A stretch of 64,000 bases of DNA from Eutypella sp. D-1 (lineage: Eukaryota > Ascomycota > Sordariomycetes > Xylariales > Diatrypaceae): positions 186,001-250,000 of the forward strand of contig JAJTTP010000021.1 in NCBI GenBank assembly GCA_023313575.1. The letters run 5' to 3'. The position numbers and the translations under genes were made by a program. The notes beneath the pieces are model-generated. The model did not search any database, was not told the origin of the DNA, and was given only the letters and a program-made list of their open reading frames with translations. Below are positions 1 through 11,920 of this stretch, piece by piece (the first letter of the stretch is position 1; every line of letters begins with the position of its first letter).

Positions 1-354
1 CTACCCAACCTAGTTGGTGATGGTGCCGGATTGCAGGAAGTGTGTGTGGTTCGAGGAAAACCGACGATGGAGGGGAGCTGAAAGAACCCAGTGGCACTCG
101 GTAGCCGAGGTGAGGAGGCTAGGTAGTATTCGTACGTAGATCACATAGTTAGTAGCAGATGGTCCAGTCTGTACTTACCTAGGCAGGTCGTCGGCTGTAA
201 AAATGTAATTTCAGCTTTCATATACCTGCCTACCTGCCCGTCACTGCGGTCTCCCGCGTCGCGCTGCGCTACACCATGCCAATTCCCTTCACCAGCCTGC
301 TGGCCGCTCCCTGAACCCTTACCTCTCTACCAAAGCAGGCGACGCGACACGACC
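1..354. other. Intergenic, left edge
   Basis: No coding exon is supported here. The stretch holds a few TACCTAGG/CTACCTGCC-like motifs around 170-240, of the kind seen in other gene-free parts of the window. It probably contains the promoter and 5' leader of the gene starting at 355. Confidence 0.5.
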
Positions 355-1632
355 ATGAAGACCACGCTGTTCCTGCTCATGCCGCTCGAGATGCTGGCTC
401 TGGCTTTCGTAGCCACCGCCTCGCGGCTGGGCTCCCCGTCCATTCCGACGCAGACCCCCGAGGACGGCGCGAATGCGGCCCTGCAGAGGCCCTCGCCGAC
501 GCCGACGCCGAATGCGCAACTCGGCGCCATGGAATTGTTGCGCGCCCGGGACGAATACACCATGGGCCAGGATACATGCGGGTTCGGCCTCAATCAAAGT
601 GAGATAATAAGCGGAGAGGCGCAATACTTGCTCGCCGGGGGGTTCATTACCTGACTAACTGGAATTCCAACTCTAAAAAAAACAGCCGGAATCACCTATG
701 AGTGTTATGATACCGAGGCCACGTGCCTGAACATCGGCAGCTACCGCGGGTGCTGCACGTCCGGGTCCTCGGCCTGCTCCTCGACCATCTGGACGACGTG
801 CGAGGACTACCAGTCGACCAGCCACTGCAGTAGCGATGACCACACGCGTTGTTGGTACGTCTGCGGGAAGTTCGCTTGATTTCCCATGTGGGCGGTGTCT
901 CCTGGTTTAATTCTTTATGCTAGACTTTGCGCTGATCATGATACATCCCCCCCGAACAGTCCCTCCTTGGCTCAGTACTGCGTCACCTGGCAATTCAAAA
1001 CGGATGCCACCACTTACACAGCATTTGACTGCGACGGGAACGATATGATGAGGGTCCGGGAGCTTCTCGCCACACCGCTATCCCTTATGACGACCACGAC
1101 TACCGAAGAGCCAGCTTCAGCATCGTCTTCGTCTCCAGCATCATCGGCCTTGCCATCGACTACGGGAAGCTCCGACTCGGCGTCAGGTGCCAGCTCCAGC
1201 GGCTTTACTGGAGAGGCTACCGCCTCAGCAGCGCCAACAGAAGAGTCCTCCTCCACCCCTATTGGCGCAATAGTGGGTGGAGTAGTAGGTGGAGTCGTGG
1301 CCTTGATCCTGATAGCCGTGGCGTTGTTCCTGGTGCGGCGGCGCAGGCGCGCCGCGAGCCGGGAGAAACTAACGGCATCGCCGCCGCCACCGCCCGAGGG
1401 CCCGCAGGAGATCTCCACGTCCGACGCTTCGTACCCGGACGGCTACGTGCCCCCGAACCCCTACTACGACCCCAAGACGCACACGCATTTCTTCGAGGCC
1501 ATGGACACCCCCGTCGCTGAGGCGCCGAACACGGAGACGATACCCCTCCACGAGGCCCCTAACTCTGAGGCGAGAACCCTCCATGAAGCCCCGGATACGG
1601 CGACGCTTGGGAATAGGAAGGAACTGGAGTAA
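355..1632 (+). CDS. Single-pass membrane protein, Cys-rich ectodomain
   Basis: Model join(355..598, 686..854, 960..1632), 361 aa. Intron 1 has donor GTGAGA, branch CTGACTAAC and acceptor ACAG; intron 2 has donor GTACGT and acceptor ACAG, and joins TG to T to make a Cys codon (TRCCPSLAQYC). The protein has a hydrophobic signal peptide at residues 1-22, then an ectodomain with more than ten Cys (motifs TCGFG, CYDTEATC, RGCC, YCVTW). A Ser/Thr-rich stalk follows, then one glycine-rich membrane span at about residues 240-263 ending in a run of Arg, and a Pro-rich cytoplasmic tail. This layout is common in ascomycete surface or sensor-like proteins, but no enzymatic domain is visible. The function is unknown; a role at the cell surface is inferred. 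The tail contains near-repeats of LHEAPN(S/T)E. No other gene lies close enough to suggest a pathway. Confidence 0.8.
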
Positions 1633-2647
1633 ATTTACACTATCACTTGTACTATAGGATACTGTGAGAATGGATAAGGCTAAAATGCCCCCGTTATGTA
1701 TGAATATTTACGAGTATAAGTTAGACGTTTACTTGCACAACTATAGTGTATCTCGAGGTTCGGGATGTGATGCAATGTATACATGTCACGGACGAGATTC
1801 TACATCAATCACAGTATTACCGAAGCACTTCTACATTCTGTGTACGTCTTGCAAGGCCAGGAATGGAGTTTCATCTCCAATAACCAGGCTGTAGGTAGCG
1901 CCTAGTGCTGCCCTATCCATAACGGACAGTGCCGACTTTCTATGTCTCACCTTCCATGTGCGATCTGACTCGGATCGTCCATTATCATCCCAGCGGAGTG
2001 GTATAACGCAGAGACCGGAGGCTCTGATGCCGGTAGTTAGTATCCAGAGCCACAGCCTATCTTCATCTCGCCTCTTTCCCTTCCACGATATCATCATGTA
2101 GTGTCAGAAACTGCGAAAAGGCTCATGGTGTAGATGACACTTTCGGCATTGATGGGCTCGAATTCTCAGATGTCTCAGCATCTCGGCCCTTCTTCTTATG
2201 ATATGCAGGAAATTGCCTCGAAGAGGATATTTGTTTGGTCTCTGACAGCCCGTGGTTTGACTCATAACGCTCTCCCATTTCCTCATAGCAACGCAGATGA
2301 ACAGGATATCATCTCCCTTAACGAGACCAAAGAGTAATATGAATTGGGATAGTGTAGATGATTGTTTAACAACACTCATGCTGGCAATGCTATGCTCTGG
2401 TATGCTTGGGCTTGCCAATCGACTCGGCATCTACTCTATCCGCATTATTGCCGTCGTTGAGGAGAATCTAGCAATTATTCAACATGATGACAGGCGCTGG
2501 CCTCCTCATGATTCGAAGGTTATATAAATTCAGCATGCAGCGCAGGAAAGTGTCAGAGATCTTAAACTTCTCCAGACATCAGACAGCTCACTCTTACTTC
2601 GACTCCGCTCCTTAACAACAGGTTTTCCATCAAGTTCCTAGCTCATC
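1633..2647. other. Intergenic, no gene seen
   Basis: Only short unrelated open frames on both strands, without splice logic, ATG context or recognisable residues. The right end holds the promoter of the GLEYA gene (TATA-like element at 2521). Confidence 0.5.
2521..2528 (+). promoter_or_regulatory. TATA-like box
   Basis: TATATAAA lies 120-127 nt upstream of the ATG at 2648. The position and sequence fit a TATA element for the secreted GLEYA protein. No transcript data are available to confirm it. Confidence 0.4.
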
Positions 2648-4446
2648 ATGAAGTTTTCCTGGCGTTATTACATGGCCCTTGTGCCGTTGACGGCCTCGGC
2701 TACGCCCATTGGGTCGGGAAATTTGGCCTACGTGGATGCCGTCAAGGACAAGGCTTTCTGCAAAGCTAACGTCGCCGTGGTGGATGGATTGAATAAGGAC
2801 CCGCTTGGACCGGCCTATTGTGCTGGCATGTTGGACGTTCCGATGATCACAGTGTAAGTTCCTACCCCATTCTTTCCCTGGTGCCATTTAATGCTAGATG
2901 CATGATGGTACTTCGCCTACAGAGCAACGTGGCTGACGAGAGGTTGTAGCACGGAGACTGCCATCGTGACCGCTTCAGTGGTTCCGCATCTGCCGACGAT
3001 AGGCCCCGTCGTCCCTACTTCGGTCCGGATTTCGAAGATCTCGGTCCCGACCGTTGCGGTGACGGACGCTATACCACTGAAGAATACCACGATAGGACTC
3101 CCGACGCTGACGCTTCCGACGCCCACGGTAACCCTCACGAAGCTCAAGACTGTGGACGTCACCGTCACCAACACGGTACTGGAGGTGCGTATTTTGATAC
3201 CCACACGACGACTTCCCGCCCTTATGGAAATTCTACAAGCCCTGACTAACCATCTGATTAGACCGAGTTAGCGACGACTACCCTCATCTCTACAGAGACG
3301 CTCAGCTGTTTGACGAGCGCCATCAGCGGTGCACTTCCCACGGAGGTTTTGCCGGGTCCCTCGAGACGAACCGTTCAGGCGGAAGGAGCCTCGTCTGCTC
3401 CTGGGCGCGCAAGGCGCGGGTTTAGCGACCTCCTCAAGGGCATCGGTATTGCTGATGTGCCGACTAATCCCCTACTACTCCACGACGAAGGCAAGGAGAT
3501 CGCCCGCCCACTCTGCATCCCGCCCACCTGGGACGAAAAAAGGATCACGAAAGCCTGCGCCTGCCTGACCCTTTCTACAGCGGCCTGCGCTACCACGACT
3601 GTGATGCGGACTACAGCCGTGCTGGCAGTCCCCACGCTAGGTGTCGGAGTCGGCGGTCTCATCGGTCGAGGAGAGGCTTACCCCGTCAAGTCGGCGATTA
3701 CCGAGGTCGTCGCCGGCACTGTGACAAACACGGTTACGGCGACGTCCGTCTCGACAGTCACGAAAGTCAAGACCGTTCAGGCGCAAGCAACGAGTATCGC
3801 CGGTAATGGGCTGAGCTATAAGCGGTACACGCACGCCTTCAGTGGATATGTGCGGGACAACGGATTCACCGCATCATTCTTCAAACGGCGCACGCCTGTG
3901 GGCGTAGGGGCGCTCGGGTCGCTATCTTGGTCGACGCAGAACTGGCCGGCGTCGCCACCACGACCAGGTCTATTGGCACTGTCATCCGCGCCCGCGGTGC
4001 TGAACCACACCAAGGCCGCGGCTGGCGCCTCGTTCGACGCAGAGCAGGCAGCGGTGGTGGCGCAGGGATTCTTCGTCGCGCGCGCAGGGGCCGGCACGTA
4101 CGTGTTCGAAGTCCCGGCGGAGCTGGCCGACAACTGGGCATACCTCTGGCTGGGCGAGGACGCGTACTGCGACTGGACTGACAGGAACGCGGTCCTGAGT
4201 GCCAGTCGCGTCGCTGATACCATAAGCGCCGATGGCCGCTTCGCCCTGGATCTCGCTGACGGCGAGGCCGTGCCTTTTACCTACATCTGGGCCAACGGTG
4301 GTGGCGCCGGCCGCAGCGCCCTCCGCGTTCGGCTTCCCAACGGCGGCGTCGGAGTCGGCGTCATTGGCGAGGGCGGCGCAGACATTGCACCCTACTTCGT
4401 CCAGGCCTGCGATGCTGAGGTCTTCGCCGCAAAGACCTTCACTTGA
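2648..4446 (+). CDS. Secreted GLEYA-type adhesin-like protein
   Basis: Model join(2648..2853, 2950..3184, 3262..4446), 541 aa. Intron 1 has donor GTAAGT and acceptor TTGTAG after a CTGAC branch; intron 2 has donor GTGCGT, branch CTGACTAAC and acceptor ATTAG. The N-terminus is a signal peptide (residues 1-18) followed by a small Cys-containing segment. Two Thr/Val-rich stretches of the type TVTNTVTATSVSTVTKVKT follow, probably O-glycosylated stalks. The C-terminal 200 residues (from about 336) resemble the PA14-related GLEYA carbohydrate-binding domain: YTHAFSGYV, then GFFVARAGAGTYVFEV, then WAYLWLGEDAY near residue 439, which corresponds to the GLEYA signature region. In yeasts such domains are on adhesins; here binding to a surface glycan is inferred. 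No GPI signal is seen at the C-terminus. An acceptor at 2922 would add nine codons in frame. Confidence 0.8.
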
Positions 4447-6470
4447 TTGGCAGGGCTTTGGCCACTTTCTCTGCTTGGCTGTACATAGGTCTGTATTCGC
4501 TTCTGTGTACATTCATTTGGCTTTTCCTTTGTATACTTGTGTTACCAAGTGGTTTCTTAGATTAATTTGGCCCATTTATAATATTTAATAATCTTTTCGG
4601 GAATTTAAACCTGGATCCATATTTCCATTTCCTTGACTTGCATATCAGGGTGAGACAATGTCGAGATAAAACAGACCAATTACCATTTAGCACCTTGCAA
4701 TGGTGCGCACAGAATGACTCGGGTTTCTAGGGCATTATGTTCTGTCTTTCCTAATAGATATTCTGCGGCTTATTTGCCTCCCCTCTCCCCGACAGACACG
4801 AGGCTACCTTGAACATCTTGAATATAAGAGCTTCCTTGGTCTTGGTACCATTAAGGGGCTCTATGGGGTATAGTCTAGTCCGGTTGATCCCACCAGCGCT
4901 TCTAGCTTCTCGGTCAAAGTCGTAGGTATTTGGGGGAAAGCAAGCATAAATAATTGGCTATTGGGGGCGAGTTTGCTCTTTGTCTTATGTCGTGGCCCTT
5001 AGGCTCGTGTCTTCAATTGATGGCTACACGTAACGCAAATTGTTAGGTCGCAATTGTGGATGAAACGGTCAAACCTGTAAACCTGGGTGTTTACCCCTGA
5101 ATTTTCACTTTAGTCAGTTCACTTATATCGATCAAAATCGGAATATCAATCCGCGGTAACGGTTGTTAGAAAGGACCCTCATCAAGAGTTCCTTGTGTAG
5201 TCTAATGTGAAGGTATCCGGTGGGTACTCTAAATTTCGACATGCGATCAGCTTCGTATTGAAATTTCTTCAGGTGTCTGCACCTCGTCCTGGTAGTAACT
5301 ACGTTTTCAGACTCCCTGCGTATCGGGCTTGCATATGCAGTTCGCATGCGCTGTGCTATCCCGGTTGACTATGCCGACTTCCTGCACGGATACCGTGTCT
5401 ACCGAAGGAGAATGCGCCTATCGCTGCTTCTATTGAACGCCTAGGTTTTACAACTAGAGCAAGTGGTATTATTTTCCAACGTTGATGAACGCACCATTTA
5501 AAATTTCCTTGGCCGTTGATATGATTCCCACCCAGTCGCATGGGTCGATTACTTATCCGTCTAGCCACGCTGCCAAGTACATTCAGTTGTGACTGTTACT
5601 CTGTATTGCTTCGTCACACGCTCTAATAGCCTGCCCCCGGGACCCGTTACGCAATAAGGTATCAGAAGAAAAAGTCGTTATTTGAGTGTGTGCAACACAG
5701 TATATGAAGTCATGATCACTAAAACATTCAAGGAGGATGTCTTTGTTCCTGCTACTTGCCAATGTAACGGCATCCAGAGTAGAGCACCAACCCCACCTAC
5801 TCCCCCCAAACCCCTCATGTGAGCCGTAGGGCTGGGTAGCCAAGGCCGAGGAATGGCGTCCACATAGCAGGTAGTATGTCATCACTATGGGTGGGGGAGG
5901 AAAGCCACGATAAGTTGGGCGCCGACCTAGCTTACACTTCTGCGAAGCGATGATCTCGGGTAGCCAATCTCATCGCGACATTTTCTTTCTTTCTTCGGGA
6001 CGTCCTGGTGCGGATGACGACGGACGGATGCGAGGCAGTATGTAGTGAAAGGCGGCAGCTGGAAATATTTATTCTCAGACTTACAACTGGGTGTTGTGTA
6101 CTGTAGCACGACAGAACAAAACAGGTTTATTAGCAAACACTATGTAGTTGCCATTTTGCCCTCCTACACCCCTCATACTCCCTCCACCCTTAGGTTATCA
6201 AAAAAGTATCGGTTTAACGACAAGGCTGTCCAGCTATGTAGACAAATATAACTCATCACAGACTTGGCATCTGCAGTTGGCTGCACTGTCTCCTCTTAGC
6301 CGCCCGACAAAATTGAGAGTCCCGAGTCTAGACTTTCACGGTCGGACTAACCCCAGCCGAAGATTGCTTCCGTCTTTTCTTGATTTCTTTCGCGTGGTAA
6401 CCAATCTACCGTCCTTCCCGTGTCAATTGAATTGTTAGACCAGGTGAAAATCAATGCCTTTCATATAACC
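4447..6470. other. Intergenic, no gene seen
   Basis: Two kilobases of mixed, fairly AT-rich sequence. The few open frames (up to about 100 codons on the minus strand near 5583-5885) have no good start context, conserved residues or splice partners. The last 400 nt should contain the promoter and leader of the membrane protein gene at 6471. Confidence 0.5.
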
Positions 6471-9351
6471 ATGGCTGATCACGCCGCGTCGGCTGATAGC
6501 CCTCCCTTACGAAGCGGAGCAAGTCAACATTCACTCCGATCAGTAACTGCAAAACCCTCGGGAGGATCTGTGTTTGGGTCAGGATTACACCTCCGAAGCG
6601 CAAGCGATGGTGTCTCTATTAGCTCTCAGTCTAAAGTAGAAAGTAACTTAGGAGTGTCCCGTCATGCTTCGTTCGTATCGCTAGAGTCGCGGGCTGAGCA
6701 GCCGATCACAGGGGCCGCGGAATTTAGTAGCCCCCAGATGCCAGGTCCGGCTGCGTGGTCCGAGGGCGGCGATCTAGGATCTCGAACTACGGCCAATATG
6801 GTGTCTCCTGATCTCAGTTCCGAGGAAATGATTCGAACGCAGCAGAAACCAGGGTCGACACCCCTGATATCGAATCATTTACTGTCCCCGACGACCCCAG
6901 TCGCATCATCGCGACCACGGCCAACTCCTTTTCAGTTTGAGGATATCACTTCATATACCTCTCCGCCACCTTCTACGGGTTCCACGTTCTCCCCATTTGC
7001 GCGCTTCGGACACAGGCGTACCGATTCGCGCACCAATCTGTTGAACACTCCCACGCCTAGCATAGGGACGAGCGCATCATGGAGGAGTCCGCACATGCCA
7101 CCGCCGTATTATGAGGTACCACAACAGTATACGAAGCGGAAGCGATGGTGGTTGTGGCGGCCAGCGTGGATTATGTACGTGTTCTTCATATGTGGCTTTG
7201 CCTTCGCGGTCGGGCACCACCTCTTCTATCGGAGCCTAGACGGCCAGCCCGCCGACGACCAACTCGCCATGCTGCGGTATGGGACCGCACTAGCGTTTGC
7301 CACCAAGGCCTGTCTGGTGTCTGCCGTCATCGTCGCGTACAGGCAGAGGATTTGGATGACCGTGCAGAGCAAGATGCTCAGCGTTGCTGCCCTGGACTCC
7401 CTCTTCGCGGCCACTGAGGACCTGTCTGCGCTGTGGAATCTCGAGATCTACAAGCGGGCGAAGGTAGCGATCACACTGGCGATTCTCGTCTGGTAAGCTA
7501 TGGTCATCCAATGGCAATCCCTAGGTTCCAAGGAAATGCAGGTCGATTAACTGAATGCATAGGCTTGCACCTCTCGTGATAATTCTCACCAGCAACACCC
7601 TGGGCGTGGAGATGGCTTTCAGGGTGGAGAATTCGGTCTGCCCGGGCGTCCGCACACTCAATTTTGTGAAGGAGGAGCTCGAAGATTGGCGGAAACCGAC
7701 CAAAATTGCCGGCCAATACGGGAAATCCGTCTCACTATGGAATAGCACTACCGAAAAACCTGATGCCAAAGGCTTTTTTGACTACTATACCGGGAAAAGT
7801 GACCCAATGGAACAGCTCGCCATCGTGGCGGCATATGAGAAAGGTGTGCTCAGCCGGCCGAACGTTGCGATGGACATTTGCGGTCCAGGTTGGAACTGCA
7901 CATATGTAGTGAACTTCACGGGCCCTGGATACCGGTGCGAGCAGCTCGCGAGCGGCGTGGGGTCAAGGATGGGGCGATTTAAGGGCCACAAGCCGCCAAA
8001 GAACTTTGACACGGATTTGTTGCTGCCTCGGGGAAACTTTAGCTATTATGCCCACGCATACGGGGGAGAGTACGCGGTAGAACAACTGAAAGACGTATCG
8101 CCGGGAGGTATGCCGAAGACCAAACCTCCCTTCCCGACGAATCTCGGGGCCTTTAGGACGGAGCCAGTCCTGTGGGTAGGATACGTCGAGCGAGTCGAGC
8201 CGGAACGCATACTAAACAGAACCGATCAGGGATGGGATGAAGCCTTCATACCTAAGGTTTTTGCGTGCGAAAATTACGAGACGGAATACACTGTGCACTT
8301 CGAACACCGGGGAGGCCAACAATTGACCAACATAACCAATCGCAAGTTCCTGCGCCCCGTCCTCAACACGAGATGGCTGGAGGACGAGATGGCGGAGGAC
8401 GGGACGAACGATAACACCACAGCATCCCCGAAGATTAACTACGTGTTCCCTCAAGACAAAGAGCACTACCGCCGGGTGGCAGCTTTTCATTCCATCGGAG
8501 CCATGTTACGGTACTTCGTTAACGGGACGGTCAACTCGGGAACGATTAACATGCCCATGGAGGCAACGAAGGCTCTGCAGACAAAGCTGATAGACCCGAC
8601 ACGCGACTTTTTCCCGTACGAAGATATCATGGACCGACTTCAGTCGTTCTACGAGGACATAGTGCTCTCGATGCTTTCGTATAGACAGTTCGTCTCGGTA
8701 GTATGGGCGGCGCGTCCGGAGGAGGCCAGCGGGGATGTGCCTAATCCTCCTGATGACGAGTTCTCGGCGCGGTATCCCTGCGTCCGCTCGCGCTATGAGA
8801 ATCGCTACCGCTACCATGCGAGCTCGCTATGGGGCGTATACGGGATAGCGATCTTACTGACGGCACTAGGCATCGCGTCGGGAACGCGTGCGGTGCTTGA
8901 GAACGAGGGTCGGCTACGTGATACGCGGTTTTCGAGCATCGTGGCGGCGACGCGGGGTCCCGCGCTCGAGAAGGTCCGATGGTGGCGAAGTGGCGATGAC
9001 GGAGCTGATGTGCCACCCGATGTTAAGAACCTCAAGGTCGGCTACGGGCTGGTAAAAGGCGGGGGAGCAATGATGGCGCCGGCAGCCTCGTCAGAGCGCA
9101 ATGATGATATGGTTCATGGCGAAGGTACCGACGCGCTTGGCATTAATAGTGCGGGCATGGCCACGCCCACGAATAATGGAAGCATTGGCATTGCTAGAAG
9201 CACACCAGAAGGATACTATGAAGATTCGGGACGGTTTTCTGAGCGTAGGCCTTGGGAGGTCGAGGATGTCCGCTATGGCTTTGGACTCGAAGGCGATGTT
9301 AACCAGCTACGGAGCGAGGGGAGTCTGTTCCGTGGTAGGTCTCGCCCGTGA
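6471..9351 (+). CDS. Four-span membrane protein with large lumenal loop
   Basis: Model join(6471..7492, 7563..9351), 936 aa. The frame is open further upstream, but the first ATG is at 6471 in strong context (ACCATGG). The intron has donor GTAAGC, branch TTAACTGA and acceptor CATAG, and restores a Trp codon. Residues 1-230 are Ser/Pro-rich and probably disordered. Membrane spans are near 233-253, 272-295, 330-356 and 762-785. The loop between spans 3 and 4 (about 400 aa) is rich in Trp, Tyr and Cys and has several N-glycosylation sequons (NCT, NFS, NRT, NNTT), so it should face the lumen or the outside. The C-terminal tail is low-complexity. This is a fungus-specific membrane family; some databases label relatives formylmethionine deformylase-like, which nothing here supports. 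The role is unknown. Confidence 0.8.
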
Positions 9352-11920
9352 ATTTTCCACTATTCATGTATCAATTCTCGAATTGTTGAAATCTCAGCGC
9401 GGCGTCTGCGAAGCCGAGCTTGATTGGCTGGACAATTTTGTTTACTGGGCCGGCCATCGGGAGGGCATTACAGGATGTCGGACGGATAGACGGGTACCTA
9501 TGCATGTTCAATCAATTCGGTGGTGTATCTGAATAAAAAATCCATAATAATGAACACGATGACTCCCTTCGGAAAACCGGCCATCTCGGGCTAAGGTTTC
9601 TCACATGCCAGCTGTGCGTTTACGGAGGTATCCTTGACCGCTATGCGGTCATATGTAGATCTTATAAGGGAATTCTTACGCTCGCCGGGCCGAAATCTAG
9701 TTTGCGTGCAGGGCCCATCTGGTGGAGTTGCATACCCAATTCTTCCAAAGTGGATAGTCTGGCTGTAGCATTTATGCCCGCAATAGGGAGTCTCGATGGG
9801 CTGTTGCGACGTCACTTTGCAACTGTCGTTCGTTTCGGAGAGGGCGAGGGACTAGACTAGGTAGAGAGCCAAGGTAGAATAGGTGAAGCCTTGGTGAAAA
9901 GCTGAGGCCGCCGACCGCCTTTAGACCGGGTTAAGCCACGGTCGAACAGCCACAGCCCAATATATCCCAAAATTCCCAAGATATTGCCAGGTCATAGGCG
10001 CAGCTAGAACAAATCACAGGACTTGTCGAGACCCAAACCCCCTTCAATTCGAATAGTTCCACCTCGTCCATCATATGTAGTTGGTTGATTTGTACCTGAT
10101 GCAGAATCTGCATTCTGACATACAGGCGTCGCGACGGGTAGACTAGACAGGGAATCCCGCTTGCTACTGCCACGTTGATCCGCCTGAGTGCATACATCAC
10201 TCACGGTGCCATGGCAACGCGTTGATGTTTTGCAATAGACATGCAGTTCATGCCCATCATTGATCATAATACTCGCATGGTTTGGGGCATGTTCGTTTCT
10301 AGGTGCGAATCGGGCGATGTCTTTCGTTATGTGTATGAACCCACAGAACCCAACGAGGGGTAAAGGGGATCGTCATTCTCATTTCGCGATGACAGGGCGG
10401 CAGGGAAACCAGCTTGACCAGCGAGCGCACATGTCGTTGGAGTCCACCCAGCTTGCCAGTTGTGCCTCCTGTTCTCCTGATCAACACCGCAGTCGTGGAG
10501 ACAGAAACCGTCTAGAAATATATTACTATGGAGACTATGACTCTCATTCATACTGTGCACGGGCAGATGGGGTCACTATCCCTTTTTCTCTTTTGCTTCT
10601 AATCTTCTTTTGCCAACTGCCTCCATCGATCCTCCTGCGAGCGGTCAATAGGAAGAAGTTCCATGGAAGCTGTGGAGAACGGGACGACCGTGTCGGGAAT
10701 CGACGCCCCTCAGAAGATAGCGTTGGTGAACGTCACTAGGGGGCCCCGCTGCTCCAGTGGCCACGATGTCTACCACTTGTCTCCATCCAAGGCCAGTCAT
10801 TCTCAAGTGGGCCGGAACCGGCCTAACATTTTCGTGTTTTGAGTATGAAGGATCTCAAGAAATAACCTAGGTGATCAGGACTCGTCAGGTCCGCTGACCG
10901 TGATTCTCTCCCCGGAGCCCGAGTCTGTAACCCCTTAAGGCCCCTACGTTGAACACCAGGGGCATCACAGATCAATTGAGAACGAAGGCTACGGCAATTG
11001 TGATTCGTCTCTTGCCGTCCCACCGATGGTCTCCTAGACGGCCGCCGAGACATGTACGTTACGGTCCAACCGGCTGGTTAAGTGAATAATCGCAGATGTA
11101 TGACACCACAGCGCATCAGGTCGCGCTTAATATGGCAATTCTGCATATACACAGCACGACAATGCGGTGCGATAACAGGAAACTCGCTAAGAAAAGCTTG
11201 ACAAGCATGGGGATGAATTGGGTGTCATCACATCACATTGCACTGCATGTGTGGTTCTGACCTGCCCTATTATTCCCCGGCCCGGCCACGATGGGATGAT
11301 GCGACTTGGCGACCTATCAAGCAATTGATCTTTTTGATAAGTCACTCGAAACAGCAAGCGGAGAGGCAGTGCGAATGCAGAGAGGCCTGAGTTGAGTTGT
11401 CTCGAAACACCCGGCCAATCATCGACAACAGCCCTGAAAATCACTTGTAAATCACCGCGCCAAACGATTGGAAAGCGCTTATTCGTAGTTACAACACAAC
11501 TCTCCTCTTTGCTCTCCACAGCCATTGTCGTCTCCCTAAGGGCTTTAGCCCCTGAAATGCCCACGTGAATAAACAACAGCATTCAAATGATAGTGGAATT
11601 CTCTTCATCTGATGTTTTCTTCGACCAGCCATGCTCATTATTAATAAACCGTTCTCTTCCATTTCATGAGCAGTGCACTGACTTCTTCATGCTTTCGAGT
11701 TTCATGGATTCCATGTAACTATTTTGTCGGTGAATCCGTACCCCACATTTGAATCTTCACCGCCGCTGGTGGCTGGTAACCGCTTGGGTCTAGAAAAGGT
11801 CCTTGAATCTGCTGCGAGTTCCTTTCTCTGAACCCGTCTTCTCCCACTTCGATTTTCAAGAATATCTGAAAGATCATCGGGGACATTGTAAAGTCACAAC
11901 TCAAACTAGTGTCGCCCGAG
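9352..11920. other. Intergenic, no gene seen
   Basis: No supported gene in 2.6 kb. A 131-codon ATG-initiated minus-strand frame (11187-11582) and a 159-codon plus-strand frame lacking an ATG at its start (10260-10739) have no recognisable features and look like chance. Plus-strand sequence near 11700-11920 should be promoter and leader of the next gene. Confidence 0.45.

Noticed and set aside
10260..10739. 159-codon plus-strand frame
   Set aside because: Begins without an ATG and carries no recognisable features; it overlaps other open frames on both strands.
11187..11582. 131-codon ATG-initiated frame on the minus strand
   Set aside because: No recognisable motif, no flanking splice signals with coding continuation, and it lies in the promoter side of the next gene.
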